Source: JAJKIP01 sp040509055 (GTDB taxonomy: Bacteria > Bacteroidota > Bacteroidia > Chitinophagales > Chitinophagaceae). From it: a stretch of 12,492 nt of DNA. The position numbers and the translations under genes are program-made. Below the pieces are notes generated by a model. That model did not search any database. It saw only the letters and a program-made list of their open reading frames with translations, and was not told the origin of the DNA. This document shows positions 1 through 8,475 of this stretch, piece after piece (the first letter of the stretch is position 1; the number at the start of each line of letters is the position of its first letter). The stretch lies in contig JBEVLT010000045.1 of NCBI GenBank assembly GCA_040509055.1, positions 1 through 12,492 of the forward strand, in the 5' to 3' direction.

Positions 1-69
1 ATTGCAGCAGGAACAGGCCGCTGTGCGGCACTACTGCCGGCCGGCCATTCGCTTATACATCCTGTACAT

Positions 70-1422
70 ATGGTACTCAAAAATGCCTCCATCCTGGTGA
101 TCGACGATGATACGGACGTGCTGACCGCCGTGCGGCTGCTGCTGAAAACCGAAGCCCGGGAAGTGGTGACCGAAAAGAATCCCGAAAATATCCGGGCGCA
201 CCTGGGCAAAACGAATTATGATGTGATCCTGCTGGACATGAACTTCAACAGTTCTATCAACACGGGCAACGAAGGACTGTTCTGGCTGCGGGAAATAAAG
301 AAGAGCAAGCCCGATACCTGCGTGGTCATGATCACGGCTTATGGCGATATCGACCTTGCCGTCCGCTCGCTGAAAGACGGCGCTTCGGACTTTGTGGTAA
401 AACCCTGGCACAACGATAAGCTGATCGATACGATCAAAGAGATACTGCGCCGCAAGGATGCCCGCGGCGGCGGCGCTGCAGCGCCGGATATCCTGATCGG
501 CCGCGAGCTGCTGGGCGAGTCGCCGGTGATGCGGGAAATATTTTACAAGATCGAAAAGATAGCGCCTACGGATGCCAACATCCTGATACTTGGAGAGAAT
601 GGTACCGGCAAGGACCTGGTGGCCAAAGCCATTCACCAGCACTCCCTGCGGGCCGGGTATCCTTATGTAAAAGTGGATGTGGGTGCCCTGACGGAATCAC
701 TTTTCGAAAGCGAACTCTTTGGTCACCGCAAAGGAGCTTTTACCGATGCACGCGAAGACCGCGCCGGCCGTTTCGAGTCGGCCAGCCAGGGTACGCTTTT
801 CCTGGACGAGATCGGCAATATCTCGCTGCAGCAGCAGGCCAAGCTGCTGAGCGTGCTGCAAAACAGGCAGGTGACCCGGCTGGGCAGCAACCAGCCCACA
901 CCGGTCGACATCCGGCTGATCTGCGCGACCAACCTGCCGCTGGCCGAGCTGGCCAATGAAAAGCGGTTTCGCAAAGACCTGGTATACCGGATCAATACCG
1001 TGGAGATCATGGTGCCGCCCCTGCGCAAACGCGGGCAGGACATCGTGCTGCTGGCCAGGCATTTTTGCGGGGTATACAGCAACAAATACCTGAAACCCGG
1101 CCTGGACATCAGTGCCAAAGCGCTCACGAAGCTGTTAAACTATAATTACCCGGGTAATGTACGCGAGCTGCAGTACACCATGGAGCGGGCAGTGATCATG
1201 GCCGACAACGACCTGCTGGAAGAAAGCGATATCATCTTTTCTCCCATTGAGTCGGCCCTGGTGACCGGGGCGGAGGTGGAGGAGCTGAACCTGAGCGCCG
1301 TGGAAAAGAATACGATCCTGAAGGTGATTGAAAAGCACAACGGCAACATCAGCCAGGCGGCCCGTGAACTGGGGCTTACGCGCACGGCCCTGTACCGCAG
1401 AATCAACAAGTATGATATTTAA
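70..1422 (+). CDS. NtrC-family sigma54-dependent response regulator
   Basis: A cytoplasmic transcription activator of 450 residues that, when phosphorylated, should remodel sigma54 RNA polymerase. Receiver domain, about residues 5-128: acidic D12-D14, phospho-acceptor D56, T89 and K111. After D56 the usual 'MPxMDG' turn is replaced by a longer NFNSSINTGNEG stretch without the proline. AAA+ domain, about 144-380: Walker A GENGTGKD (175-182), ESELFGH (213-219), L1 loop GAFTDA (222-227, where the classic motif is GAFTGA) and Walker B GTLFLDEI (241-248). A Fis-type helix-turn-helix ends the protein (ISQAARELGLTRTALYRRI). The ATG at 70 puts the first beta strand (ASILVIDDD) where the family normally has it, although the frame stays open to the window edge. 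Its last 11 nt overlap the kinase gene that follows, its probable partner. The regulon is unknown; in Bacteroidota such pairs often sit beside ABC export genes, which would lie outside this window. Confidence 0.95.
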   Translation: MVLKNASILVIDDDTDVLTAVRLLLKTEAREVVTEKNPENIRAHLGKTNYDVILLDMNFNSSINTGNEGLFWLREIKKSKPDTCVVMITAYGDIDLAVRSLKDGASDFVVKPWHNDKLIDTIKEILRRKDARGGGAAAPDILIGRELLGESPVMREIFYKIEKIAPTDANILILGENGTGKDLVAKAIHQHSLRAGYPYVKVDVGALTESLFESELFGHRKGAFTDAREDRAGRFESASQGTLFLDEIGNISLQQQAKLLSVLQNRQVTRLGSNQPTPVDIRLICATNLPLAELANEKRFRKDLVYRINTVEIMVPPLRKRGQDIVLLARHFCGVYSNKYLKPGLDISAKALTKLLNYNYPGNVRELQYTMERAVIMADNDLLEESDIIFSPIESALVTGAEVEELNLSAVEKNTILKVIEKHNGNISQAARELGLTRTALYRRINKYDI

Positions 1423-2755
1423 GCAATTCCGGTGGCGCATCCTGCTGCGGGTGCTGTGGCTGTTTGCTACCCTGTCGGTGGCCTCGTGGCTGCTGGTCAG
1501 GGGCTGGTATATTTACCTGGCAGTGGCGGCGCCCGTGATCGTATACCAGCTGGCGGAGCTGTACCGCTCCCAGCGCCGGGCTTATGAAGAGCTAAACCAG
1601 TTTATAGAAGCCGTACACTACCGCGACTTCTCCCGCTTCTTCGATGTGCGGCATGCTTCGGCCGAGATACAATCGCTGCGCAAGGGGTTCAACGAGATCA
1701 ACTCCACCTTCCGGGTGATCAGCAAGGAGAAGGAAACGCAATACCAATACCTGCAAAAAATACTGGAGCTGGTGAATACCGGCATCCTCTCGTACAAAGA
1801 GGCGGATGGCGAAGTGCTGTGGATGAACGAATCGCTGAAGCAGATGCTGCGGCTGCCTTACCTGAAAACAATTCACTCACTGGCGCGTCGCGATGAAGGC
1901 CTGTACAACGAAATCCTGTCGCTGAAACCGGGCGAGGCCAAAGTGGCCAGCGCCCACCCGGACAAGCAGCCCTCCAAATGGCTGCTGTCGGCCACCCTGT
2001 TCCAGACAGAGGGACAGAAGTACAAGCTGATCGCTTTTCAAAACATCAGCGAGGCGCTTGATGAAACCGAGGCTAAAGCCTGGCAAAAGCTGCTGAGCGT
2101 AATGACGCACGAGATCATGAACTCCATTGCGCCGATCAGCTCGCTGGCCGAAACACTGAAGCACCGGCTGCAGCAATCGCCTGCTGCGCTGCAGACCGAC
2201 CCCGGTACGCGCGACGACCTGGAGCTTGGTATCGATACCATCCGCAAAAGAAGCGAAGGGCTGCTGAAGTTTGCACAGACCTACCGCAACCTCAACAAGA
2301 TCACCGCGCCGAACCTGAAGACGGTGCAGGTGAGCGATATTTTTGCCAACATTCACCAGCTGATGCAGCCTACCATGCAGCAAAAGAACATTTCGCTGGA
2401 GATCGTGGTAAAGGACCCGGGCCTGATGCTGGAAGTGGACCCCAACCTGATCGAGCAGGTGCTGATCAACCTGGTGGTAAACGCTATGGAGGCGGTGAAA
2501 GACAGGCCGGAAGCCCGCATTATTCTTTCGGCCTGGCAGGCCACCGGCAAAAAAGCAGTGATCCGGGTGGCAGACAATGGTACCGGCATTCCCGGAGAGC
2601 TGCTGGACAGGATCTTTATCCCTTTTTTCAGCACCCGCAAAAGCGGCAGCGGCATCGGGCTCAGCCTGTGTAAGCAAATCATGCTGCTGCACAGGGGGAG
2701 CATCCAGGTGCAATCGGTCGAGAATGAAGGATCGGCATTCCAATTGATTTTCTAA
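1412..2755 (+). CDS. NtrY-like membrane sensor histidine kinase
   Basis: A 447-residue sensor kinase, probably the phosphodonor of the sigma54 regulator just upstream. Two hydrophobic helices (about residues 8-27 and 31-49) are separated by only a few residues, so there is almost no periplasmic sensor. A cytoplasmic linker and PAS-like region (about 50-215, including TGILSYKEADGEVLWMNES) follow. The H-box is MTHEIMNSIAPISSL with phospho-acceptor H233, the 'HEIMNS' type of NtrY-like kinases. The ATPase domain shows the N box (NLVVNAMEAV), G1 (VADNGTGIP), F box (FIPFFSTRK) and G2 (GSGIGLSL). The frame is open upstream to an ATG at 1328, but that would add 28 low-complexity, Arg/Ser/Thr-rich residues lying inside the regulator gene. 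The ATG at 1412 starts directly before the first membrane helix and gives an 11-nt overlap, typical of coupled translation. Confidence 0.93.
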   Translation: MIFKQFRWRILLRVLWLFATLSVASWLLVRGWYIYLAVAAPVIVYQLAELYRSQRRAYEELNQFIEAVHYRDFSRFFDVRHASAEIQSLRKGFNEINSTFRVISKEKETQYQYLQKILELVNTGILSYKEADGEVLWMNESLKQMLRLPYLKTIHSLARRDEGLYNEILSLKPGEAKVASAHPDKQPSKWLLSATLFQTEGQKYKLIAFQNISEALDETEAKAWQKLLSVMTHEIMNSIAPISSLAETLKHRLQQSPAALQTDPGTRDDLELGIDTIRKRSEGLLKFAQTYRNLNKITAPNLKTVQVSDIFANIHQLMQPTMQQKNISLEIVVKDPGLMLEVDPNLIEQVLINLVVNAMEAVKDRPEARIILSAWQATGKKAVIRVADNGTGIPGELLDRIFIPFFSTRKSGSGIGLSLCKQIMLLHRGSIQVQSVENEGSAFQLIF

Positions 2756-3065
2756 TGGTTTTCCCGGATATTATGTGCAAAATGGGAAAATATTTCTACA
2801 TTTTTGTTCGAAAAATCTAAGAGGAACTGCTTACACTGTTAAACAAGGCCTGCAGGGAGAGCGGGTAGCAATGGGAACCCGCACTGTTTCCCCTCATTAT
2901 TTACATACAAATGACAGGGAATAGTTGGCCGGGTCCAGGCAAAGTTCTTCTGGCATAATGTTTTCTGCAATTGAGAGCCACAATCCAAACAATTAACCAA
3001 CGTTTTCGCCACCGATGCAGCCATTTTGTACGCTGGTAGCTTAACCGCCGCTTTTAACCTGGTTC
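2756..3065. other. 310-nt intergenic region with inverted repeats
   Basis: No credible gene. Besides the repeat at 2759-2790 it holds GCGGGT (2861-2866) paired with ACCCGC (2877-2882), a perfect 6-bp stem with a 10-nt loop. An overlapping alternative pairs GGGAA (2873-2877) with TTCCC (2888-2892), so only one of the two stems can form at a time. The A-box-like TACATTTTTG near 2797-2806 resembles the Bacteroidota -7 element but has no good -33 partner. The region must contain or precede the promoter of the PAS kinase gene at 3066, since the spacing from the previous gene is too large for simple read-through organisation. I could not place that promoter with confidence. Confidence 0.5.
2759..2790. 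repeat. 7-bp inverted repeat after the kinase stop, weak terminator candidate
   Basis: TTTTCCC (2759-2765) and GGGAAAA (2784-2790) are perfectly complementary around an 18-nt loop, starting four bases after the kinase stop codon. The following bases are T-rich (TATTTCTACATTTTTG) but not a clean U-tract, and the loop is long, so as an intrinsic terminator it is weak. Read on the minus strand, the left arm contains TCCGGGAAAACC, which matches part of the dyad at 10258-10273. Confidence 0.3.
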
Positions 3066-5708
3066 ATGACGAAATTATCGCCCGGATATCAATTTCCTGC
3101 CCAGGGAGAGGCCGAGAGACCGGTCTTTTCCTACGAGGAGATTGCAGACCGTTTGCCGGTTGCCGTATACATCTGCGACAAAGAAGGGCATATTACCTTT
3201 TACAATAAAGCAGCAGCCGGACTGTGGGGCCACGAACCCCGGTTGCAGAAAGACCGCTGGTGCGGAGCCTGGAAACTGTACGGGGCAGATGGCGTGACGC
3301 CCCTGCCGCCAGATCAGTGCCCGATGGCGGTGATGCTGCGCGGAGCAAAGGCCGTGGGGGAAATGGAGGTCCTGATCGAACGCCCGGACGGCACGCGCCG
3401 GTACCTGCTGGCCAGCCCGTCGCCTCTCTTTGACCCGGAGGGCAACCTGGCCGGCGGTGTGGATACGCTGCAGGATATCACTGCGCAGAAAGAGAACGAG
3501 AAGCAGGAGGCCACGCTTGCCGCCATTGTAGAGTCCGCCGAAGATGCCATCGTCAGCAAGACGCTGGAAGGCGTGGTGACAAGCTGGAACCGCGGCGCCG
3601 AGAAACTGTTTGGCTATACGGCTGCAGAAATGATCGGGCAGTCCATTACCCGGCTGATCCCTGCCGACCGGCTTGACGAAGAGCCTGCCATACTGGAGCA
3701 GTTGAAAAAAGGAGCGCGGGTAGAACATTTTGAAACAAAAAGGCTTACCAAAAACGGCAACCTGCTCGATATTTCGCTCACCATTTCTCCGGTCCTCAAC
3801 AGCAAAGGCACCGTGATCGGCGCTTCCAAGATCGCCCGCGATATCAGTGGCGATAAACGCCTGCGGGAAGCATTGCGCGAACGCGAAGAGCGCCTGCGCA
3901 TGGCCAGTGAATCCGCTAAACTGGGTACCTGGGAGTACCAGCCCATGGAAGGCAAACTGGACTGGTCGGATGAATGCCGGCGGATCTATGGCGTATCCGA
4001 TGGTATGAAGGTAGATTTCACCTTTTTTACCGACCGCATTTTCAGCGAAGATAAGGACCGGGTGCTGGAGGAGATCGGGCGGGCAATGGGCCGGGACGGG
4101 GAGGGCAATTATGACCTGCAGTTCCGCATCTGCCGCTACAGCGATAAACAGGTGCGATGGATACGTTCACAAGGAAAAGTCTACTTCAACGAGCAGCAGC
4201 AACCCGAACGTTTTATCGGTACCGTACTCGACATCACCGAACAAAAGAAACAGGAGCAGGAGCTGAAAGACAGCGTGGAATTGTTCCAGACCATGGCAGA
4301 CAATGCACCGGCCATGATCTGGATGTCGGGCTCCGATAAGTTCAACGATTATTTTAATAAGACCTGGCTGGAATTTACCGGCAGAACCCTTGCAGAGGAA
4401 AGCAGGGATGGCTGGCTGGGGGGTGTGTACCCGGACGATGTGCAGCTCTGCACAGACACCTACGGGCAGGCCCTGCAGAGCCAGGAAGGTTTTTACCTCG
4501 AGTACCGCCTGCGGCACCACAGCGGGGAGTACCGCTGGATATCTGACAACTGTGTGCCCCGCTTTTCAGCGCAGGGCGAGTTCCTGGGCTTTATCAGCGC
4601 CTGTATAGATATCGACGACCAGAAAAGGGCGCGGGAAAAGATACTGGACAGCGAGCTGCTTTTAAAAACCATCTCCAACGTAGCGCCGGTAGGATTGTGG
4701 ATGACGGATACCACGGGCATGAACACGTTTGCCAACGAAACCTGGATCGAATGGACGGGCCTGCCGCTGGAAGAGCAGCTGGGCTCCGGCTGGCTGGCGA
4801 AGGTGCTGGAAGAAGACAAGGTGAATGCACCGGCCCTGTTTCGCGAAGCGATGCTGAAACGCGAAAAGTATACGACCGAGTTCAGGATACTGCGCCAGGA
4901 TGGCGACATCCGCTGGTGCCTGACGGAAGGATCGCCGTTTTACGATATCAACGGGGTATTTGCCGGCTATGCCGGATCAGTAACCGATATTACCGATATC
5001 AAGAAGCTGGAGCAGCGCAAGGATGATTTTATCAAGATGGCGAGCCATGAGCTGAAAACGCCGATCACCTCGATCAAGGGATACGTGCAGCTGCTGATGA
5101 ACATATACGAAGAGGTAAGTGCCGATAAGCTGCAGGCGGCTAAAGGCACCGTAAAATCGTCGCTGGGCACTATTGCCAAGCAGGTGAACAAGCTGACCCG
5201 CCTGATCTCGGAATTGCTCGATCTGTCCCGCATTGAATCGGGCAAGCTGGAGCTGGACAAAACCAGCTTCGATCCGGTAAGCCTGGTGGAAGAAGCCGTA
5301 CAGGATGCCCGGCATACCACTTCGCGCCACGCCATCCTGATCCACAGCGACTACGAGGGTAAAGTGTATGCCGACAGGGACCGCATAGCCCAGGTGCTGC
5401 TGAACCTGCTGACGAATGCCATTAAATATTCACCCGATGCCGGCCAGATAGACGTATCGCTGAAGGGGGATAAGAAAAATGTTACAATCAGTGTGGCCGA
5501 CCCGGGGATCGGTATCGAGAAAAAAGAACAGCAAAAAATATTCGATCGCTTTTACCGCGTGGAAGGCAAGAACGAGCAAACCTATCCCGGTTTCGGTATC
5601 GGCCTTTTTATCGCCAGCGAGATCATCCAGCGGCACAACGGTACGATCAGCGTGAAGAGCGATAAGGGGAAGGGTTCTGTTTTTACCTTTACTTTGCCGG
5701 TGGCTTAA
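3066..5708 (+). CDS. Soluble multi-PAS sensor histidine kinase
   Basis: An 880-residue kinase without a signal peptide or membrane helix, so cytoplasmic. Five PAS/PAC units in tandem can be followed: about 26-140 (LPVAVYICDKEGHITFYN), 154-265 (IVESAEDAIVS...GYTAAEMIG), 276-400 (KLGTWEYQ, a PAS_3-type unit), 406-525 (APAMIWMSGSDKFNDYFN) and 532-645 (APVGLWMTDTTGMNTFAN). HisKA follows with MASHELKTPITSIKGY and phospho-acceptor H661, then HATPase_c (about 765-878) with N box NLLTNAIKYS, G1 VADPGIGIE and G2 PGFGIGLFIAS. No receiver is fused. The separate receiver gene starts 13 nt after the stop and is the obvious phospho-target. PAS4 and the kinase core closely resemble those of the kinase at 6140, which suggests duplication. 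No haem or flavin ligand can be assigned by eye, so the signal is unknown. The ATG at 3066 leaves about 25 residues before the first PAS. Confidence 0.95.
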   Translation: MTKLSPGYQFPAQGEAERPVFSYEEIADRLPVAVYICDKEGHITFYNKAAAGLWGHEPRLQKDRWCGAWKLYGADGVTPLPPDQCPMAVMLRGAKAVGEMEVLIERPDGTRRYLLASPSPLFDPEGNLAGGVDTLQDITAQKENEKQEATLAAIVESAEDAIVSKTLEGVVTSWNRGAEKLFGYTAAEMIGQSITRLIPADRLDEEPAILEQLKKGARVEHFETKRLTKNGNLLDISLTISPVLNSKGTVIGASKIARDISGDKRLREALREREERLRMASESAKLGTWEYQPMEGKLDWSDECRRIYGVSDGMKVDFTFFTDRIFSEDKDRVLEEIGRAMGRDGEGNYDLQFRICRYSDKQVRWIRSQGKVYFNEQQQPERFIGTVLDITEQKKQEQELKDSVELFQTMADNAPAMIWMSGSDKFNDYFNKTWLEFTGRTLAEESRDGWLGGVYPDDVQLCTDTYGQALQSQEGFYLEYRLRHHSGEYRWISDNCVPRFSAQGEFLGFISACIDIDDQKRAREKILDSELLLKTISNVAPVGLWMTDTTGMNTFANETWIEWTGLPLEEQLGSGWLAKVLEEDKVNAPALFREAMLKREKYTTEFRILRQDGDIRWCLTEGSPFYDINGVFAGYAGSVTDITDIKKLEQRKDDFIKMASHELKTPITSIKGYVQLLMNIYEEVSADKLQAAKGTVKSSLGTIAKQVNKLTRLISELLDLSRIESGKLELDKTSFDPVSLVEEAVQDARHTTSRHAILIHSDYEGKVYADRDRIAQVLLNLLTNAIKYSPDAGQIDVSLKGDKKNVTISVADPGIGIEKKEQQKIFDRFYRVEGKNEQTYPGFGIGLFIASEIIQRHNGTISVKSDKGKGSVFTFTLPVA

Positions 5709-5721
5709 AAAAAAGACATGC

Positions 5722-6102
5722 ATGAACGACAAGCCGTATCATATCCTTGTAGTAGACGACGATCCGGACATCAGCATGATGCTGAAGCTGATGCTGGAGT
5801 ACAAGGGCTATGCCGTGCAGACCGCCGAGCGGGCCGAGGAAACGGTTGCCATCCTGCGGAGCACCGCCATCGACCTGGTCATCATGGACATGCTGCTCTC
5901 CGGCGCCAACGGTACGGATATCTGCGCTATGCTGAAACGCGACGAAGCCACACGGCAGGTACCCATCATGATGATCTCTGCGCACCCCAATGCCAGGGAG
6001 ATCTGCCTGCAGGCCGGCGCCGACGAGTTTATATCAAAACCCTTCGACATGCAGGATATCCTGTCGAAGATCAGCGACCTGATAAAGAACAGGCCCCGGT
6101 AG
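5722..6102 (+). CDS. Single-domain response regulator (CheY-like receiver)
   Basis: A 126-residue stand-alone receiver without an output domain. The acidic cluster DDD is at 12-14, phospho-acceptor D56 in LVIMDMLLSG, the switch Ser S86 in IMMISAH and the conserved Lys K106 in FISKPFD, so all phosphorylation residues are present. It sits 13 nt after the multi-PAS kinase gene and 37 nt before the NIT-type kinase gene, all on one strand, so both kinases could phosphorylate it. With no DNA-binding or enzymatic domain it must act by protein contact, as a relay intermediate or as a phosphate sink; the sequence does not distinguish these. The ATG at 5722 is used because an overlapping ATG at 5718 is in another frame and gives no receiver. 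Confidence 0.95.
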   Translation: MNDKPYHILVVDDDPDISMMLKLMLEYKGYAVQTAERAEETVAILRSTAIDLVIMDMLLSGANGTDICAMLKRDEATRQVPIMMISAHPNAREICLQAGADEFISKPFDMQDILSKISDLIKNRPR

Positions 6103-6139
6103 TGGTCACCGCCGGCATGCATTAAAACCGCGTCATGGC

Positions 6140-8446
6140 ATGAATAATTTTTTCAGGAGACTTTCACTGCCCGTCAAGCTATTGTCCCTCATCCTGTTTC
6201 CGCTGGCGCTGATCATTTTCCTGGCCTTTACCGTGTACCGGGAAAAATCGGAAACCGCCGACCTCCTGGATGGCTATGTTACCCGCATTAACCGGTCGGC
6301 CGACATCTCGGCACTAATCTCGTCCCTGCAGGCGGAACGGAAATACGGGTACAATTATGTACTGACCAGGGATGCCGGCATGCAACCTGCTATCGTCCGC
6401 CAGCGGCAGGTTACCGATTCGGTGCTGGACTGGCTGGCCAGCCAGCAGGACGCTTCACTGCACCAGTTCACTTCTTATACCTTTCTCGACAGCCTGCTGC
6501 CCGTGCGTGAGAAGATAGATGCGGCCCGGACCACGCCGGATATCGTCATGCATTACTATACCACCGCCATCTACCGCTTGTATACGCTCAATATGGCGAT
6601 GGCCGGGAATAATAAATACCCCGACCCGGTCTTTGCCGATCTTACGGCAGAGAAGCTGCTTACCGGGATGATCACTTACCTGGAAATCCTCAGCACTAAT
6701 TTTTACAACGCCATTTATGCCCGGCAGAATAATGTGGCCATGCTGTATGGTCTTTTGGGCGTTTATGATATATACAAAAGTTATGAGAAGGAATTGCTGG
6801 TCAAAGCTTCGCCTGCCGTAGTGCGCCGCTACAAGGCGCTGCGCGATACCACCGCCCTGAAACCGGTGACCGCTTACATCGACCAGGTGTTCACCAGGTT
6901 TTCCTTTGATACGCTGTACGATGCCGGCGAATGGTGGCAGCTGTCAGGTGATGCCAGCAGGGGGATAAAGGTGTTGCAAACAGACCTGATGCAGCAGGTA
7001 AAGGCAGCCATGAGCAAGGCTCATACCGATGAACTGAACGACCGCGACCTCACGCTGTTGCTGATCGCGCTGGCCCTGGTGGTGGTGTTTGGCATCATGG
7101 TTTTTTGCACGCATGTCATTACGCAAATGCTTTCCGGCATCAACGCGGCAGCCCGCGAAATAGCACAGGGCAATACAGGAGTAACCCTGCAAAACGTATC
7201 CGGCGATGTGATCGGCAGCCTCAGCGACTCTATCCGGACCATCGGGGAGAGCAACCGGCAGCTGGCCCATGCGGCAGACCTGATCGGTAAAGGGCATTTC
7301 GATACACCGGTACAGACCAGGGGCAATAACGACCTGCTGGGCAATGCGCTGCTCCGGATGCGCAACAACCTGGAGCAATTCACGGCTGCTATCGAAAAAA
7401 GCAGGCAGCAGTTTGAAGAAGTAGCCGATAAGGCGCCGGTCATGATCTGGGTATCGGGTACCGATAAGCTGTGCACGTTTTTCAACAAGGGCTGGCTTGA
7501 TTTCACCGGGCGCAAGCCGGCACAGGAAGCGGGCAATGGCTGGATGCAGGGCGTGCACCCGGACGACCGGGCCGGCTGTGCGGCCACCTATACGGAAGCT
7601 TTCGATACCCGTGAAGAATTTTACATGGAATACCGTTTGCGGCGCCACGACGGCCAGTACCGCTGGATCGGTGATACCGGCGCACCACGGTATTCGCCGG
7701 CCGGTTTTTTCGAAGGCTACATCGGGTCGTGCACCGACATTCATGAGGTGAAGGTGCTGGAGCAGCGCAGGGATGATTTTATCAAGATGGCCAGCCATGA
7801 ACTGAAGACACCCATGACCACGATCAAAGGGTACGTGCAGCTGCTGCGCCGGATGCATGATGGCGGCAGAGACCCTTTTCTCGCAGACTCCCTGGCCACG
7901 ATCGACCGCCAGGTAGCCCGGCTGACGAGGCTGATTGCCGACCTGCTGGATGCCACGCGGATGGAAACGGGTAAGCTGCCTGTCCACCCGGAACCGCTGC
8001 GGCTTGGCCATCTTGCAGAAGTGTTGGTAAAAGATATGCGCACCCTGTTTACCTCGCATAATATTGTCCTGCATGTACAGGCTGATCCGCTGGTACTGGC
8101 CGACAAGGACCGGCTGACACAGGTGTTCAGCAACCTGCTGGATAATGCCATCAAATATTCACAGCCTGCATCGGATGTCGTGATCACGCTCAGCGCGGAT
8201 CGTGAAAAAGCGATGGTAACCGTACAGGACAGCGGTATCGGCATTGCACCGGAGTATCATGCTAAGGTCTTCGAGCGTTTTTACCGCGAGCCCGGCGGGC
8301 AGGAGAGTACCTTTCCCGGTTTCGGTATCGGGTTGTTCATTGTCCGGGAGATCATCTCGCTCCACAGGGGCAACGTATGGGTGAGGAGTGAAAAAGGAAA
8401 GGGCTCCGTGTTTCATATTACGCTTCCGCTGCACCGGCCGGACTAG
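6140..8446 (+). CDS. Membrane histidine kinase with NIT-like sensor, HAMP and PAS
   Basis: A 768-residue sensor kinase. TM1 is about residues 12-31 and TM2 304-326 (LTLLLIALALVVVFGIMVF), enclosing a helical periplasmic region of about 270 residues. That region carries ISSLQAERKYGYNYVLTRD, which resembles the start of the NIT (nitrate/nitrite-sensing) domain, and a later helical repeat with QNNVAMLYGLLGVYDIYKSYEKE. A HAMP follows TM2, with a second HAMP-like linker (about 376-425, LIGKGHFDTPVQTRGNNDLL). One PAS lies at about 430-545 (APVMIWVSGTDKLCTFFN). HisKA has MASHELKTPMTTIKGY with H553, and HATPase has NLLDNAIKYS, VQDSGIGIA and PGFGIGLFIV. The PAS and core closely match the kinase at 3066. 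Nitrate sensing is only suggested by the NIT resemblance; NIT-type domains are also used for other ligands. It is probably the third gene of an operon with the receiver. Confidence 0.92.
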   Translation: MNNFFRRLSLPVKLLSLILFPLALIIFLAFTVYREKSETADLLDGYVTRINRSADISALISSLQAERKYGYNYVLTRDAGMQPAIVRQRQVTDSVLDWLASQQDASLHQFTSYTFLDSLLPVREKIDAARTTPDIVMHYYTTAIYRLYTLNMAMAGNNKYPDPVFADLTAEKLLTGMITYLEILSTNFYNAIYARQNNVAMLYGLLGVYDIYKSYEKELLVKASPAVVRRYKALRDTTALKPVTAYIDQVFTRFSFDTLYDAGEWWQLSGDASRGIKVLQTDLMQQVKAAMSKAHTDELNDRDLTLLLIALALVVVFGIMVFCTHVITQMLSGINAAAREIAQGNTGVTLQNVSGDVIGSLSDSIRTIGESNRQLAHAADLIGKGHFDTPVQTRGNNDLLGNALLRMRNNLEQFTAAIEKSRQQFEEVADKAPVMIWVSGTDKLCTFFNKGWLDFTGRKPAQEAGNGWMQGVHPDDRAGCAATYTEAFDTREEFYMEYRLRRHDGQYRWIGDTGAPRYSPAGFFEGYIGSCTDIHEVKVLEQRRDDFIKMASHELKTPMTTIKGYVQLLRRMHDGGRDPFLADSLATIDRQVARLTRLIADLLDATRMETGKLPVHPEPLRLGHLAEVLVKDMRTLFTSHNIVLHVQADPLVLADKDRLTQVFSNLLDNAIKYSQPASDVVITLSADREKAMVTVQDSGIGIAPEYHAKVFERFYREPGGQESTFPGFGIGLFIVREIISLHRGNVWVRSEKGKGSVFHITLPLHRPD

Positions 8447-8475
8447 CCCGCATCAGGCATCATAACGGCTAAGGA

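Noticed and set aside
413..428. TGGCACAACGATAAGC inside the regulator gene as a sigma54 site
   Set aside because: It lies within coding sequence for the receiver end, and its spacing is one base off.
31..642. 203-codon open frame on the minus strand
   Set aside because: It lies opposite the receiver and start of the AAA+ domain of the sigma54 regulator; its protein has no recognisable motif and the composition of an antisense shadow.
1328..1411. Upstream ATG extending the NtrY-like kinase by 28 residues
   Set aside because: The extra residues are low-complexity and encoded inside the regulator gene; the ATG at 1412 starts right before the first membrane helix.
2926..2941. TGGCCGGGTCCAGGCA as a sigma54 promoter for the PAS kinase
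   Set aside because: GG and GC have the right -24/-12 spacing, but the TT before GC and the AC after TGGC are missing; such a partial match is expected by chance.
2952..2970. TGGCATAATGTTTTCTGCA as a sigma54 promoter
   Set aside because: Good half-motifs, but the GG to GC spacing is two bases too long.
2839..3024. 61-codon minus-strand frame in the 310-nt gap
   Set aside because: It has several Cys that might suggest a small metal protein, but no regular spacing, and it overlaps the inverted repeats; most likely chance.
6237..6250. Further CCGGGAAA-like matches inside coding regions (also near 5585 and 8315)
   Set aside because: They match only the 6-8 base core, lie within kinase genes and lack the second half of the dyad.
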